Virus record (IMG/VR): IMGVR_UViG_3300021379_000274
Coordinates: 1 to 21,966 of that record
Strand: one strand, 5' to 3'
Length of the DNA: 21,966 bases
Source of the DNA: a virus
The translations under genes were made by a program, and so were the position numbers. Shown one piece after another: positions 10,972 through 21,091 of the stretch (positions are counted from its first letter, which is position 1; each line of letters begins with the position of its first letter). The notes under the pieces were generated by a model, which was given only the letters and a program-made list of their open reading frames with translations, did no database searches and was not told where the DNA came from.

Positions 10972-13355
10972 TGCAGAAAGTTAGAGTACCTATAAATAGC
11001 TTTCAGTTTGGTGAGGTAAGTGATTCTTTAAAAATGAGAACAGACACGCCTGTGTATGCACAGTCGGCTCAAAGTCTTGAGAATATGATTGTTATGTCTG
11101 AAGGTTCTGTTAAAAAAAGACATGGCTTAAAACATATTTATGATTATAGCATAACTTTTAATTCTTCTTATCCAGAGCAATCTCATCTATTTAAGTTTGT
11201 TTTTGATGAAAATGAAGAGTATATTATTTCTGTTGAGCATCAAAAAGTTAGATGTTTTAGATTGTTATCTGATGGCACAGTATCTTTAGTTCAAACTATT
11301 ACTCAGGATACAGGATCAAATGCATTACCATTTGATCAGGAATATTTGCAAGAATATACATATGCACAATACGGTGATGTTATGTTTATAGCTCATCCAT
11401 TATTTGCAACACGAATGTTAACAAGAACAAGCCTTACAACATTTGAAGTAAGCACTTATTCTTTTGACACTAGAGCTGATAATAAGGTTACTTATCAACC
11501 TTATACACGTTTTCATGCTCAGGGTGTTACACTTGATCCATCTGCTACGACTGGCACTGGAATTACTTTAACAACAAGTTCTGCTTACTGGGATACTGGA
11601 ACAACAAAAACAGCTGGTATAAATGCTGGCTCATTTGTTACTGATGAATATTATATAATTACTACGGTAGGAACAACTGACTTTACATTGATAGGTGCTA
11701 ATGCAAGTACTGTTGGTCAGGTATTTAAAGCCACAGGTGCAGGAAGTGGAACAGGTGTTGCTACTAATGTTACTGAGCCAGCTCATATAGGTGTTGTTGT
11801 TCGATATGGTGGTTCTGAGATAGAAGTAAAAAATGTAAGATCTTCTACTGTAGCTGTTGGTGATGTTGTTGATTCACTAAAAATAAGATTAAGTGTTTTA
11901 GATCCATTAAGAACTATTGATGGCAGCACAACTGTTGAGGTAACCCATATTAATCATGGGTTTGGTGGTGGGGAAGCTATTACAATTCAAGAGGCTTCTG
12001 CTGTTGGTGGTATCAATGCTGGCAACTTAAATGGCTCTCGAACTGTTGGAACTATTATAGATGATAACACATATACATTTACTGCTGGTGGTTCGGCGTC
12101 TAGCTCTGCTGATGGGGGTGGCAGAGTAAAGATAGTATGCCATGCCCCTACAGATGATTGGGATGAGCAAGCTTATTCTTCTTATAGGGGGTATCCAGCT
12201 GCTGTAACATTTCATGAAAACAGATTGTGTTTTGGCGGTACGTTAGCTGAACCTGATACTGTATGGATGAGTAAGATTGGTGAGTTTTTTAACTTTGATG
12301 TTGGTGAAGCTGCTGACACTGACTCTATTGTTTTAACAGCCGCAACAGGTGATGTTAATGAAATAAGATATATGGTATCGAACAGAGATCTTCAGATATT
12401 TACAACATCTGGCGAGCTATACATTCCTACATATCTTAATCAAGCAATTACACCTACTAATGCACAGATAAGAAAACAAACCCCATATGGCTCATCATTT
12501 GTAAAACCAGTATCTATTGATGGTGCTACTGTTTTTGTTCAACAGAATGGCAAAGTTGTTAGAGAATATTTATATTCTGATTCTGAGGAAGCATATGTAT
12601 CAACAGCTATTTCTACTATAGCTAGCCATTTGATTAATACACCTAAATATTTAACTGTTGCTCATAGTGGCTTTGGTCTTCCAGATTCTTATGCGGCTTT
12701 TACAACAACTGATGGTAATCTAGCTTTGTTTTCTTCTAATAGGGCTGAGAGAAGAGCGTCTTGGACAAAGGTGACAGTAAATGGAAACTTTGGTTCAGTG
12801 CTTGCTATCGAAGATAGATTATTTGCTAATGTGTATGATTCAGATAATAAGCTTCAACTATGCGAGTTTGAGGGTGATATTGGTTTAGATTTATATTTAT
12901 ATAAGCCTGTTTCTACTAATGTAGCTGATGTAAGTGATTTATATAACAGCGGTGATGTTGTTGATGTACTTGGTTTTAATGGAACAGTTATTGATTCTCT
13001 TGGTCAAAAAACTGTTAATAGTAGCAATCAAGTTGATATTACTGGTCATAGTGGCTACACACATGTTTACGTTGGTAAAAAGTTTACATCTAAAATTATA
13101 TCTAATGAGATAGATGGCAGTACTGGAAGTGGCCCACTTACAGGTAAAACAAGAGGTTTAACAAATATTGTTGTTGATTTTAAAGATACAAGATCAGCAA
13201 AGGTAAACTCTAAGAAACTTCTTATTGAGTCAGCATTTACTGGCAAAAAAGAATTTAGAGGATTAGGTTACAGCACTCAACCTACTGTAACTATTGAACA
13301 AGATGACCCATTACCTATGCAAGTAAATGGTTTAGTAGCGGAGTTAGTTATATAA
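10971..13355 (+). CDS. Tail tubular protein B (T7 gp12-like nozzle) with inserted domains
   Basis: This makes the six-subunit nozzle at the end of the short tail. The N-terminus VPINSFQFGEVSDSLKMRTD followed by YAQSAQSLENMIVMSEGSVKKRHGL is the classic family start, and the middle part AVTFHENRLCFGGTLAEPDTVWMS then KIGEFFNFD is a well-known signature. It is 794 aa long, the same as T7 gp12. Two stretches look like inserts known from other phage structural proteins. Residues about 218-266 carry YYIITTVGTTDFTLIGANAS, then VGQVFKATGAGSGTG. Residues about 322-372 carry VEVTHINHGFGGGEAITIQ, then GGINAGNLNGSRTV and DDNTYTF. It is coupled to tail tube A and to the next gene by TAATG-type overlaps. 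Confidence 0.93.
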   Translation: MQKVRVPINSFQFGEVSDSLKMRTDTPVYAQSAQSLENMIVMSEGSVKKRHGLKHIYDYSITFNSSYPEQSHLFKFVFDENEEYIISVEHQKVRCFRLLSDGTVSLVQTITQDTGSNALPFDQEYLQEYTYAQYGDVMFIAHPLFATRMLTRTSLTTFEVSTYSFDTRADNKVTYQPYTRFHAQGVTLDPSATTGTGITLTTSSAYWDTGTTKTAGINAGSFVTDEYYIITTVGTTDFTLIGANASTVGQVFKATGAGSGTGVATNVTEPAHIGVVVRYGGSEIEVKNVRSSTVAVGDVVDSLKIRLSVLDPLRTIDGSTTVEVTHINHGFGGGEAITIQEASAVGGINAGNLNGSRTVGTIIDDNTYTFTAGGSASSSADGGGRVKIVCHAPTDDWDEQAYSSYRGYPAAVTFHENRLCFGGTLAEPDTVWMSKIGEFFNFDVGEAADTDSIVLTAATGDVNEIRYMVSNRDLQIFTTSGELYIPTYLNQAITPTNAQIRKQTPYGSSFVKPVSIDGATVFVQQNGKVVREYLYSDSEEAYVSTAISTIASHLINTPKYLTVAHSGFGLPDSYAAFTTTDGNLALFSSNRAERRASWTKVTVNGNFGSVLAIEDRLFANVYDSDNKLQLCEFEGDIGLDLYLYKPVSTNVADVSDLYNSGDVVDVLGFNGTVIDSLGQKTVNSSNQVDITGHSGYTHVYVGKKFTSKIISNEIDGSTGSGPLTGKTRGLTNIVVDFKDTRSAKVNSKKLLIESAFTGKKEFRGLGYSTQPTVTIEQDDPLPMQVNGLVAELVI

Positions 13356-13810
13356 TGTCTTTACAACTTATGGCTGGATTATTGAGGTTTGGTGCTGGCA
13401 TGGCCGCTGGTCAAAGAGCTTTAGAAAGAAAAGAGTTAGAAGCTTATAATATTGGTACTGAAAAAGTAATGGGTGAAGCTGAAGCTGTTCAAAGAAGTAA
13501 TGATAGATTAGAAGCTTATAGATTAAATACAAAAGCTAATCTTGCTGCATTTTCTGCAACAGGTAGAGATATAGACAGTCCAACTGTAAGAGCTTTTCTT
13601 GATAAACAAAAAGAGATTGCTGCTGAAGATGTATCGAGATCTGATTTAATGGTTATGTTTGAGGGTATGAAATTATCACAAGAGCAAGCAGCAACTATAG
13701 CTGAAGGAAAAGCTATGAAGAGATCAGCAACAATTCAAGCATATACTGGATTAGCTGGAACTCTTCAGGATTATCAGGATACAGGTGGCAAATTATTTGC
13801 TATGACATAA
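13355..13810 (+). CDS. Internal virion protein (T7 gp14-like), 151 aa
   Basis: A small Ala/Gly-rich helical protein that starts MSLQLMAGLLRFGAGMAAGQRA, an amphipathic or membrane-active looking N-terminus. A long helix (about residues 20-60) and ATGRDIDSPTVRAFLDKQ follow, then another long helix to the end. In T7, gp14, gp15 and gp16 form the core that is ejected to build a channel through the cell envelope. A small protein of this kind directly before the two giant proteins fits gp14 (196 aa in T7). The identification rests on composition and order as well as the general GAG..AG pattern. Confidence 0.7.
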   Translation: MSLQLMAGLLRFGAGMAAGQRALERKELEAYNIGTEKVMGEAEAVQRSNDRLEAYRLNTKANLAAFSATGRDIDSPTVRAFLDKQKEIAAEDVSRSDLMVMFEGMKLSQEQAATIAEGKAMKRSATIQAYTGLAGTLQDYQDTGGKLFAMT

Positions 13811-13821
13811 GGGTTGTATAA

Positions 13822-16800
13822 GTGGCAGTTACAAGAGAAAGAAGACAGTTTAAGATAGGTCGAATTGGGGTAGCAAGAGCTTCTCAAGCTGGCGTTATTG
13901 AAGCTGAAGGTATTCAAAAAGCTGCTGCTAACTTAGAGCAAAGGTTTTTTACTCAAGCTGTTGATGCTGCAAAGAAACGTGGAATGGATGCAGCTAATGC
14001 CTTAGATCGAGCAGAAGTTGTTGCTCTTGATGAAACAGGCAGACCAAAAGCTTACAATCTTCCTAAAGGGATTGGCAAATATGCTAGGGAAGCTTATCAA
14101 GCAGTTTTACTTCAAAGATTTGAAACTGAAATAAATACTGAGTTAAGAGGTAAATCAAGCGAACTAGCTGTTAAATTTAGAAGAAGTCCAGAGGCTTACA
14201 GAGAAACATTTTCTAAATATGTTGCTGATGTTGCAAAGACAGAACAGTCAACAGTTTTTACTAATTACATAAATACTCTTGGTACTGGTTTACTAAATGA
14301 TCAATATAGAGGTTTGCAACTTCAAGCTGCTGCGCGTCAAGAAGCTAATGATAAAATAGCGTATCAAAACTCAGCTGCTAATCTTTTAAATGATATTGAA
14401 AATACAGCTGCTGTTGGCAAAGACACTTCTGAATTAATAAATCAAGGCACATCATTAGATAGGCAATATATAAACTCTGGTATTGTTTTATCTAATGAAA
14501 CTTTAGATAATTTAAAATCTAGAGAAATAGCTAATGCTAGAGGGGTATTTAGATATGAGCTTAATCAAGCAATAAAACGTGGTATTAGTATAACAACACT
14601 ACAAGATGCAATAGTTGGTATGGATTTACAGGATATTTCTGATTTATCTACAGAATATTTTCCTCAAGTCTCTCAAATATTAGGCTCTAAAGACATTAGT
14701 TTTATTGAATCAATATCTGATTTTGCAACTGAATTATTAACAGATGGTGCTACTAAAGTTACAATCCAAAACCAAGAGCTTGCTAGATTAAGAAATCAAG
14801 AATCTACTTATATTTTAGAAGAATTAAATAATAGCTATGTAGATCTTTTATCTGGGCCATCTTCTGAAGTTGAAGCTAAACTTGAGGACTTAATATCAAA
14901 ATATGTTCACTCTCAAGAAACAGCAAATTTATATTCAGGTACAGGTGTTAGTGAAGATTTTATTAAATCATTAACAATGTCTGAAGATGGGCAAGCACAA
15001 ATTCTTTCTGATATTGCTATTAAAAAAATGTTAGTAGCTACAGATAGCTATGATGACTTAAGGAATGTACAAAATTATTTTAATGATCCAACACAAGAAA
15101 ATTTAGAAAAAATAACGTCAGATGAATCTAGATCTCTAGCTATATCTTTAACAAACTTTGTTGAGCAAACAGGTCTTAGAAGTATTTTTGAAGATATAGA
15201 TAAACGAGCTGAAAGTCTTAGTGATGATAAAAGAGATGCACAAAACAAAGCTAGATATGAAGCCACAGTAAAATTAAATAGTTCTGTAAAAAATGAAATA
15301 TTTCCTGTTATTTCTTCAGCAACTTCGGAAGAAGAAATAGAAAATGTTTTATCAAGATCTTCAGGAGTTATTTCATCTTCTGGAGTTGATAAAGATGAAA
15401 AACAAAATCAATCTAATCAGGTAAACAATAAGGCTGGTGGTGCTTATTTAAGATTAGCATTTAAATCTACAGTTAATGAAAATCAAATAGATGCACTCAA
15501 AGCATTTGCTAGAGAAGGTGAAGATACTACTGGTCTTTTAACAGATAAACAAAAAGAATTAGTTAATAAAGGTAAAGATCTTATTGGTGCAGATGATGAG
15601 TCATATCTAAGCACACAAATACAAAATTATACAGCTGCTGCTAAAAACAGATTGTCTGTAAATGCTGCAATACAAGAAAGAACAAACCTTTTAAATAATG
15701 CAATAACAGGTTCTGTTGATGGTAATGATGAAGATCTAAGAACAGAGCTTTCAACTATTATGCAAGTAGAACCTAGTTATTTTTTTAACACAGATTCTAT
15801 TGATGTTAATAAAGATTTAACACTACAAAAAATGTCAGAAAGTATTTTTACCTCAGCTCAAGTTGAGGCTATTAATATGTTTTTAAATGGGCAAGTAACT
15901 GATCCAGATCAAATTGATAGATTTTTGACTACCACATCTAAAAGCCTTGAGTTTGTCACAGCTGCTGGTGATGTCATTAGATCTAGAGGATCATATGCTA
16001 TAGAGGCTGAAAATTTTGCATTGTTAAGAGAGGCTATTAGTTTTGCAGAAACTGTAAGCAATGATCCTCAAGCAATATTACAACATGTTACAAGATTAAA
16101 AAATGCTCTTGCAACAGATGAATTACAAACAAACATGGATATGTTCTTTACAAGAGCAAGCAAAGGTACAACACCATCAAGCAATAATGTTACTAGTTAC
16201 ATTATAAATAATTATCCTCAAGCTAGAGGTAACTCTAATTTAAGAGAGCGTTTAATTACTTTAGCTAAAATTACTTACTTTAGTAATGACAAAACAATAG
16301 CTGATACAGGTCGATTTAAAGATATAGATTCTGTTTTAAAAGATGAGATAAAGAAAAACTATGTAGAAGATGATATGATTTCTGCTGAAGATGGAACAAA
16401 TAGAACCTTGTTTCCATTAAGCGTAACAGCAAAAGGATTTGAGCAACCTTTTGTAGATTACATCCGTAAAAGTATGAAAAATATGAGTACCAATAAGAAT
16501 GTTGATTGGGATACTGTAGAGTTTAAATTACATCCTGTTGGTTACAATTCTAAAGATAATGGTATGACTTATGGTGTTGTTATTGTTGACGCAATGGGAA
16601 CGCGACAGTTACAAGAAGTCGCTATATCTTTAACTGAAGTCGATGAAGCACAGCCATTGCCAGCATTCTTTTCAACAAATGAGCCATTATTTAGAGGTAT
16701 TAAGGCTGGTATAATTAAGGCTGATGATGCTGCAAAAATGGAATTAGCTAAGAGATTATATGAAATGGAAAAAGCTATGGCTGATAAAGATAGGGGTGTT

Positions 16801-16890
16801 AGAGTTTCAACTGAGTCTGGTATACAAATACCATTACCTATTGAAGTTCCAAATATTGCAATACCCGCTTTGCCATCTAATGAAAGATAA
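13822..16890 (+). CDS. Large internal virion protein (T7 gp15-like), 1022 aa, GTG start
   Basis: The start is GTG at 13822 with AAGGG about nine bases before it. The protein begins MAVTRERRQFKIGRIGVARA and is then almost entirely alpha-helical, with many Asn, Ser, Asp and Leu and no enzyme motif that I can see. The early segment AFYxx-like KYAREAYQAVLLQRFETEINTE, then SSELAVKFRRSPEAYRETFSKY (about residues 87-132), resembles the opening helices of gp15-like core proteins. T7 gp15 is shorter (747 aa). It would be a tube-forming ejection protein crossing the periplasm. Codon use is extremely AT-rich with AGA for arginine. It ends two bases before the next ATG. Confidence 0.75.
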   Translation: MAVTRERRQFKIGRIGVARASQAGVIEAEGIQKAAANLEQRFFTQAVDAAKKRGMDAANALDRAEVVALDETGRPKAYNLPKGIGKYAREAYQAVLLQRFETEINTELRGKSSELAVKFRRSPEAYRETFSKYVADVAKTEQSTVFTNYINTLGTGLLNDQYRGLQLQAAARQEANDKIAYQNSAANLLNDIENTAAVGKDTSELINQGTSLDRQYINSGIVLSNETLDNLKSREIANARGVFRYELNQAIKRGISITTLQDAIVGMDLQDISDLSTEYFPQVSQILGSKDISFIESISDFATELLTDGATKVTIQNQELARLRNQESTYILEELNNSYVDLLSGPSSEVEAKLEDLISKYVHSQETANLYSGTGVSEDFIKSLTMSEDGQAQILSDIAIKKMLVATDSYDDLRNVQNYFNDPTQENLEKITSDESRSLAISLTNFVEQTGLRSIFEDIDKRAESLSDDKRDAQNKARYEATVKLNSSVKNEIFPVISSATSEEEIENVLSRSSGVISSSGVDKDEKQNQSNQVNNKAGGAYLRLAFKSTVNENQIDALKAFAREGEDTTGLLTDKQKELVNKGKDLIGADDESYLSTQIQNYTAAAKNRLSVNAAIQERTNLLNNAITGSVDGNDEDLRTELSTIMQVEPSYFFNTDSIDVNKDLTLQKMSESIFTSAQVEAINMFLNGQVTDPDQIDRFLTTTSKSLEFVTAAGDVIRSRGSYAIEAENFALLREAISFAETVSNDPQAILQHVTRLKNALATDELQTNMDMFFTRASKGTTPSSNNVTSYIINNYPQARGNSNLRERLITLAKITYFSNDKTIADTGRFKDIDSVLKDEIKKNYVEDDMISAEDGTNRTLFPLSVTAKGFEQPFVDYIRKSMKNMSTNKNVDWDTVEFKLHPVGYNSKDNGMTYGVVIVDAMGTRQLQEVAISLTEVDEAQPLPAFFSTNEPLFRGIKAGIIKADDAAKMELAKRLYEMEKAMADKDRGVRVSTESGIQIPLPIEVPNIAIPALPSNER

Positions 16891-16892
16891 CT

Positions 16893-19800
16893 ATGGTAGT
16901 TAATCCAAATAGCTTTAGATTAGGATACTTTGCTGATGTTAATAGGCAGCAAATAGATCCATCATTTTCAGATACTTTAAAAGCTACCCTTGGATATAAT
17001 TATGCTCCATTAGGAAATATGATTTCTAATTTACAATATACTCCACAAAGAGATTATGATTGGAAACAAGATATTGGTGAGTATAAGCAATATGCTCCCA
17101 ATTTGTATCATGCTGTTAGCCCTGAACATATGGCCGCACTCAAACAGCAAATAGAGGAGTCTATTTCTAGAAGAGAAGTTCTCTATAACTCTTCTATGTT
17201 AGCACAAGTTGGAGCTGGTTTTTTAGATCCTATTAACTATATTGCATTACCTTTAGGCGGTCCAAGTTTAGGTGTTGCAAGATCTGCTGCAAGAGTTGGC
17301 CTTGGTGTTGCAGCAATTGAAACTGGATTAGAGGCTGTGCGTCAAACAGATCCTCTTCAAACAGCTGAAGAGGGTGCTTATAATATACTAGCTGCTGGTA
17401 TGTTTGGTGCTGGTTTTGGTGCTGTTGCTGGTAGTTTAAATATTAGAGCTTACAAAAAAGCAAAAGCAGAGCTTCAAGAAGAGCTTGATATGCATAGGAG
17501 ATTAGATCTTTTATCTGATATTACTCCTGAAGAACTGCGTGTGCCACGAGAAGAACGTATTTATGGCAATGTATCCGATGATGATTTGCAAACTCAAGTA
17601 AATCATTTTTCTAATGAAGCTGCAAAAACAAGAGCTGAAGCTGATTCTTATGATGGAAGAAATGCTCCAGACTTTATAGCTAGAGCTGATGAGCTTCAAG
17701 CAATGGCTAACGCTTATAAAAAAGAACTTGGTATTAGAGATCTTGAATCAAGAAATATAGATTTAAAAGACCCCTATAGAATTATGAACTCTGTTTATAC
17801 AGATAGTTTTTTGTATAAAGCTGTAACAACGCCAATGAAAAGAGCTTTGCAATCTAAGTATCCAACTTTAGTAAAAGAAAAGTTTGTAAAAAGTTTTAGT
17901 GATAGCGGTATAGCTCATGCTCTTAACTCTGTTGGGTTGCCAACACCACAATCCGTGTTTCAACGTGCTGCTGTTTCTCAAGCAAAATGGGTAAGGGTGC
18001 ATGACCAACTATTAAGAATATGGCAAGAAGATACAGGTGCTTCAGATATTGTAAAATTAGATATTAATCTAGTTGATTTAAAAAGACGCGCTAAAAACGC
18101 TGTTGGTGGTGCTGAAGCTACTTATAATAAGTGGTTACAAGATTTGACTGAAAGATCTATTCGAGGATCTAAAGATTTTTCTGAATCAGAATTAAAAGCT
18201 ATTTCTGCTATTAATGATTACTTTGAATCAGCAAAAGTAAACTTAGAAAGAGTTGGGTTAATAAGCACACAAGATGGTGTCAAAGCCAAAATAGAAAGAC
18301 TTCAAGCAAAGATAGATCAGTTAAATAAAGAAAAGGTTGTTGCTGAAGGACGAAAAACTAAAAGAGGTCTTCGAGAGGCTAATCTTTTAGAAGAACGTTT
18401 ATCTAAACTTGGTAAAGAAATAGCTGAAGAAAAAAGTGTTCTTTTAGGTTTAGAAGATTTTGATTTTAAACAAGAGGTTCAAGAAGCGTTCTTTCCTAGA
18501 TTTTGGGACAAAGATGCTATTAAAAGAAATAGAGAATCATTTCATGATGTTCTTTATGAATGGTATGCAAGCCATCCATATATTATGGAGCTTGACCCTA
18601 AGACAGCTAAATATGAAAAAAAGGTATTAAATCCTGATAGGCAAAGTATAAGCAAAAGAGTTAATTTAACAATTGATAAAATACTTGGCGAAGAAGACCC
18701 AGCAAATGTAGACAGCATGGGTTTTGGATATGGTCGATCTAAACATTTTAGACATAGACAGATTGATATACCTAATAGATTAGTTGTTGATTATATTGTG
18801 ACTGATCCATTAGCTGTAATGAAAACGTATTCTTCTCGCATTGAGCCTAGATATGAGTATGCTCGTATGTTTGGTGATGATGTTGATGGTGTATTGTATG
18901 ACATGAAAGCAGAAATGATTAGAAAAGGTCTTTCTGAAAAACAAATAAATCAAATGACTAGAGATTATATGCATATGTATGATCGTGTTGCTGGTGTTGT
19001 TAATAGAAGTCCAACAAGATGGGATAATCGTGTTGCTGAAATATTAAAGAATGCAGCATCTTTTAATTATATGGGGAGTGCTGGAATAGCTGCACTTCCT
19101 GACTTTGGCCGTATTGTTATGGAAAATGATATGGCTGATGTTATTAAGGGCGTTCAGGCTATTTTAGATAAAAATACAGTAGAGCTTACTAAACAAGAAG
19201 TAAGGTATGCTGGAGAGGCTTTGGATATTCTTAGAGGCTCTGCTCATCTAAGATTAGTTGATGATGTTATTAATAATATTAACGGTGCAACATTATTAGA
19301 TAATGCTAGAAATGCTTTTTATATTGCAAATGGTTTAGCTCCTTTAACTGTTATTGCAAAACAGCTTGCTGGTGTTATTGATTCTCATGTTATTATTGAT
19401 TATTCACTTCGATATAATTCTTTAACAAAACAAGAATTAACTTGGTATTCTAAATATGGTTTTGACAAAAACGATGCAAAAAGAATATCTGAAGCTCCTT
19501 TTGAAAAAACAAAAAATGGTTTTTATTTAGCAAACTCTGATGCATGGGAACCTGATTTAGCAGAAAAATTTAGAGTTGGTATAAATAGCGGTGTTTTAAA
19601 TACGATTATGGCAGCAACGCCAGCTGACAAACCTATAATAAATGATGGTGTTGTTTATATTCCTAAGCATATTGGTGCTTTGTTTGGTTTTAAAGAAGAC
19701 GGTCGTGTAAAAGGGTACACAAGAATACAAAGTGGTTTGCTTGGTTTACCGTTTCAGTTTTATAGTTTTGTCTTAGCAAATGTTAATAAAACAGTTGGCG

Positions 19801-20258
19801 CTCTTGCTCAAGGTCAGATAAAAAATAGATACCTAGGTATTAGTACAGCAATAGGTTTAGGCTATATGTCTATGTCTATTAGAACTCCAGATTACATTTG
19901 GGATGAAATGAGTTGGCAAGATAGATTTGCTAGATCTTTTGACATGAGTGGAATTATGGCTTTATATTCCGATATGTTTTACACTTCTATGCATACGTCT
20001 TTGGCACTAGGTGGGCCAAACATTACTAATGGATTAATATCTCCTAAATATCCGCAACAAAAAAACTTTGCTGATGCTGTTGCTGGTATTGCTGGGGCTG
20101 GCCCAAGTTGGGGTTTAGATATTACTAGAGCTGGTATTGATATTTATAATCAGGACTTTGGCGAAGGTTTTAAAAATCTTGCTAGGAATTTACCATTTGC
20201 AAGAATGTGGTTTTTAAAAGATGATGTTAATCAAATAACAAGGGCTTGGGCGCAGTAA
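16893..20258 (+). CDS. Giant internal virion / DNA ejection protein (T7 gp16-like), 1121 aa
   Basis: The likely largest core protein, ejected first with the genome. Residues 100-121 contain SMLAQVGAGFLDPINYIALPL, a motif that recurs in gp16-type proteins of marine podoviruses. Ala/Gly-rich hydrophobic stretches (about 124-146 and 166-180, with GAGFGAVAG) could insert in membrane. A coiled coil is likely at about residues 464-522. I see no lytic transglycosylase domain at the N-terminus, unlike T7 gp16, so wall digestion may rest with another protein. Length compares with 1318 in T7. Its stop overlaps the fibre gene start. Confidence 0.82.
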   Translation: MVVNPNSFRLGYFADVNRQQIDPSFSDTLKATLGYNYAPLGNMISNLQYTPQRDYDWKQDIGEYKQYAPNLYHAVSPEHMAALKQQIEESISRREVLYNSSMLAQVGAGFLDPINYIALPLGGPSLGVARSAARVGLGVAAIETGLEAVRQTDPLQTAEEGAYNILAAGMFGAGFGAVAGSLNIRAYKKAKAELQEELDMHRRLDLLSDITPEELRVPREERIYGNVSDDDLQTQVNHFSNEAAKTRAEADSYDGRNAPDFIARADELQAMANAYKKELGIRDLESRNIDLKDPYRIMNSVYTDSFLYKAVTTPMKRALQSKYPTLVKEKFVKSFSDSGIAHALNSVGLPTPQSVFQRAAVSQAKWVRVHDQLLRIWQEDTGASDIVKLDINLVDLKRRAKNAVGGAEATYNKWLQDLTERSIRGSKDFSESELKAISAINDYFESAKVNLERVGLISTQDGVKAKIERLQAKIDQLNKEKVVAEGRKTKRGLREANLLEERLSKLGKEIAEEKSVLLGLEDFDFKQEVQEAFFPRFWDKDAIKRNRESFHDVLYEWYASHPYIMELDPKTAKYEKKVLNPDRQSISKRVNLTIDKILGEEDPANVDSMGFGYGRSKHFRHRQIDIPNRLVVDYIVTDPLAVMKTYSSRIEPRYEYARMFGDDVDGVLYDMKAEMIRKGLSEKQINQMTRDYMHMYDRVAGVVNRSPTRWDNRVAEILKNAASFNYMGSAGIAALPDFGRIVMENDMADVIKGVQAILDKNTVELTKQEVRYAGEALDILRGSAHLRLVDDVINNINGATLLDNARNAFYIANGLAPLTVIAKQLAGVIDSHVIIDYSLRYNSLTKQELTWYSKYGFDKNDAKRISEAPFEKTKNGFYLANSDAWEPDLAEKFRVGINSGVLNTIMAATPADKPIINDGVVYIPKHIGALFGFKEDGRVKGYTRIQSGLLGLPFQFYSFVLANVNKTVGALAQGQIKNRYLGISTAIGLGYMSMSIRTPDYIWDEMSWQDRFARSFDMSGIMALYSDMFYTSMHTSLALGGPNITNGLISPKYPQQKNFADAVAGIAGAGPSWGLDITRAGIDIYNQDFGEGFKNLARNLPFARMWFLKDDVNQITRAWAQ

Positions 20259-21082
20259 TGGTTATTAATGTTGCAGATAACACACCAAGAATACACTACA
20301 CAGTAGCAGAGGGTGTAACTCAAACTTCTTTTGCGGTGCCTTTTGAGTTTTTTGAAGATGATGAAGTTACAATGTATGTTGATGGTGTAGTTAAAACTAT
20401 AACTACTGACTATACAATTACAGGTGGGTCGGGCGCGACTGGCACTATAACAATGGTTACTGCTACACCTCCAGATGTACAACAGGTAACAGGTGCTACT
20501 GGTGGTTCTTTAGTTACTATTGTTCGAGATATACCTATTGAGCGTATTACTGATTTTACTGCTGGTGCGGCTATTGGTCGTGATGCTCTTAATGAGCAGC
20601 TTGATGTTTTAACTGCATTAGTTGCTGATTTGAATGATCGAGTAGCAAGAAGTTTAGAGTTAAATGATTATGAGATAGCTAGCTCGACAACATTACCAGC
20701 TACAAATGATAGAAAAGGTAGGTATTTATCTTTTAATTCTACAACTGGTGCGCCTGAAGCTGGGCCATATACTGACAATGTAAATACATTAGCTGCTATT
20801 ACAGATGCTATTAACACATTAGCAGATCTTGAGGATGGCACAGTAGCTACTACAGGTTTAAGTAGACTTGCAGCTATAGATAGTGATATTGACGCATTAG
20901 CAGATATAACACAGGAGATAATAGATTGTGCTGCTGGTTTAATTCACACTACACCAATAACTAGGGGTGGTACAGGAGCAACAACGGCTGCACAAGCAAA
21001 AATTAATTTAGGAATAACTGATGGTATTACACTTCAACAAGCTTCAGATGAAGCATTAGCACTGGCAATTGCATTAGGATAG
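20258..21082 (+). CDS. Tail fibre protein with T7 gp17-like N-terminal domain, 274 aa
   Basis: I start it at ATG 20258, overlapping the previous stop, instead of a TTG at 20246. Residues about 9-50, with IHYTVAEGVTQTSFAVPFEFF followed by DDEVTMYVDGV, match the T7 tail fibre N-terminal domain that fixes fibres to the nozzle. IGRDALNEQLDVLTALVADLNDRV (about residues 107-130) is the helix usual in these proteins, starting a trimeric coil. Near the C-terminus, TRGGTGATTAAQAKINLGI is a common fibre repeat motif. It ends soon after, so it lacks a large receptor-binding tip and probably acts as an adaptor that carries proteins encoded downstream. Confidence 0.88.
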   Translation: MVINVADNTPRIHYTVAEGVTQTSFAVPFEFFEDDEVTMYVDGVVKTITTDYTITGGSGATGTITMVTATPPDVQQVTGATGGSLVTIVRDIPIERITDFTAGAAIGRDALNEQLDVLTALVADLNDRVARSLELNDYEIASSTTLPATNDRKGRYLSFNSTTGAPEAGPYTDNVNTLAAITDAINTLADLEDGTVATTGLSRLAAIDSDIDALADITQEIIDCAAGLIHTTPITRGGTGATTAAQAKINLGITDGITLQQASDEALALAIALG

Positions 21083-21091
21083 GAGACAATT

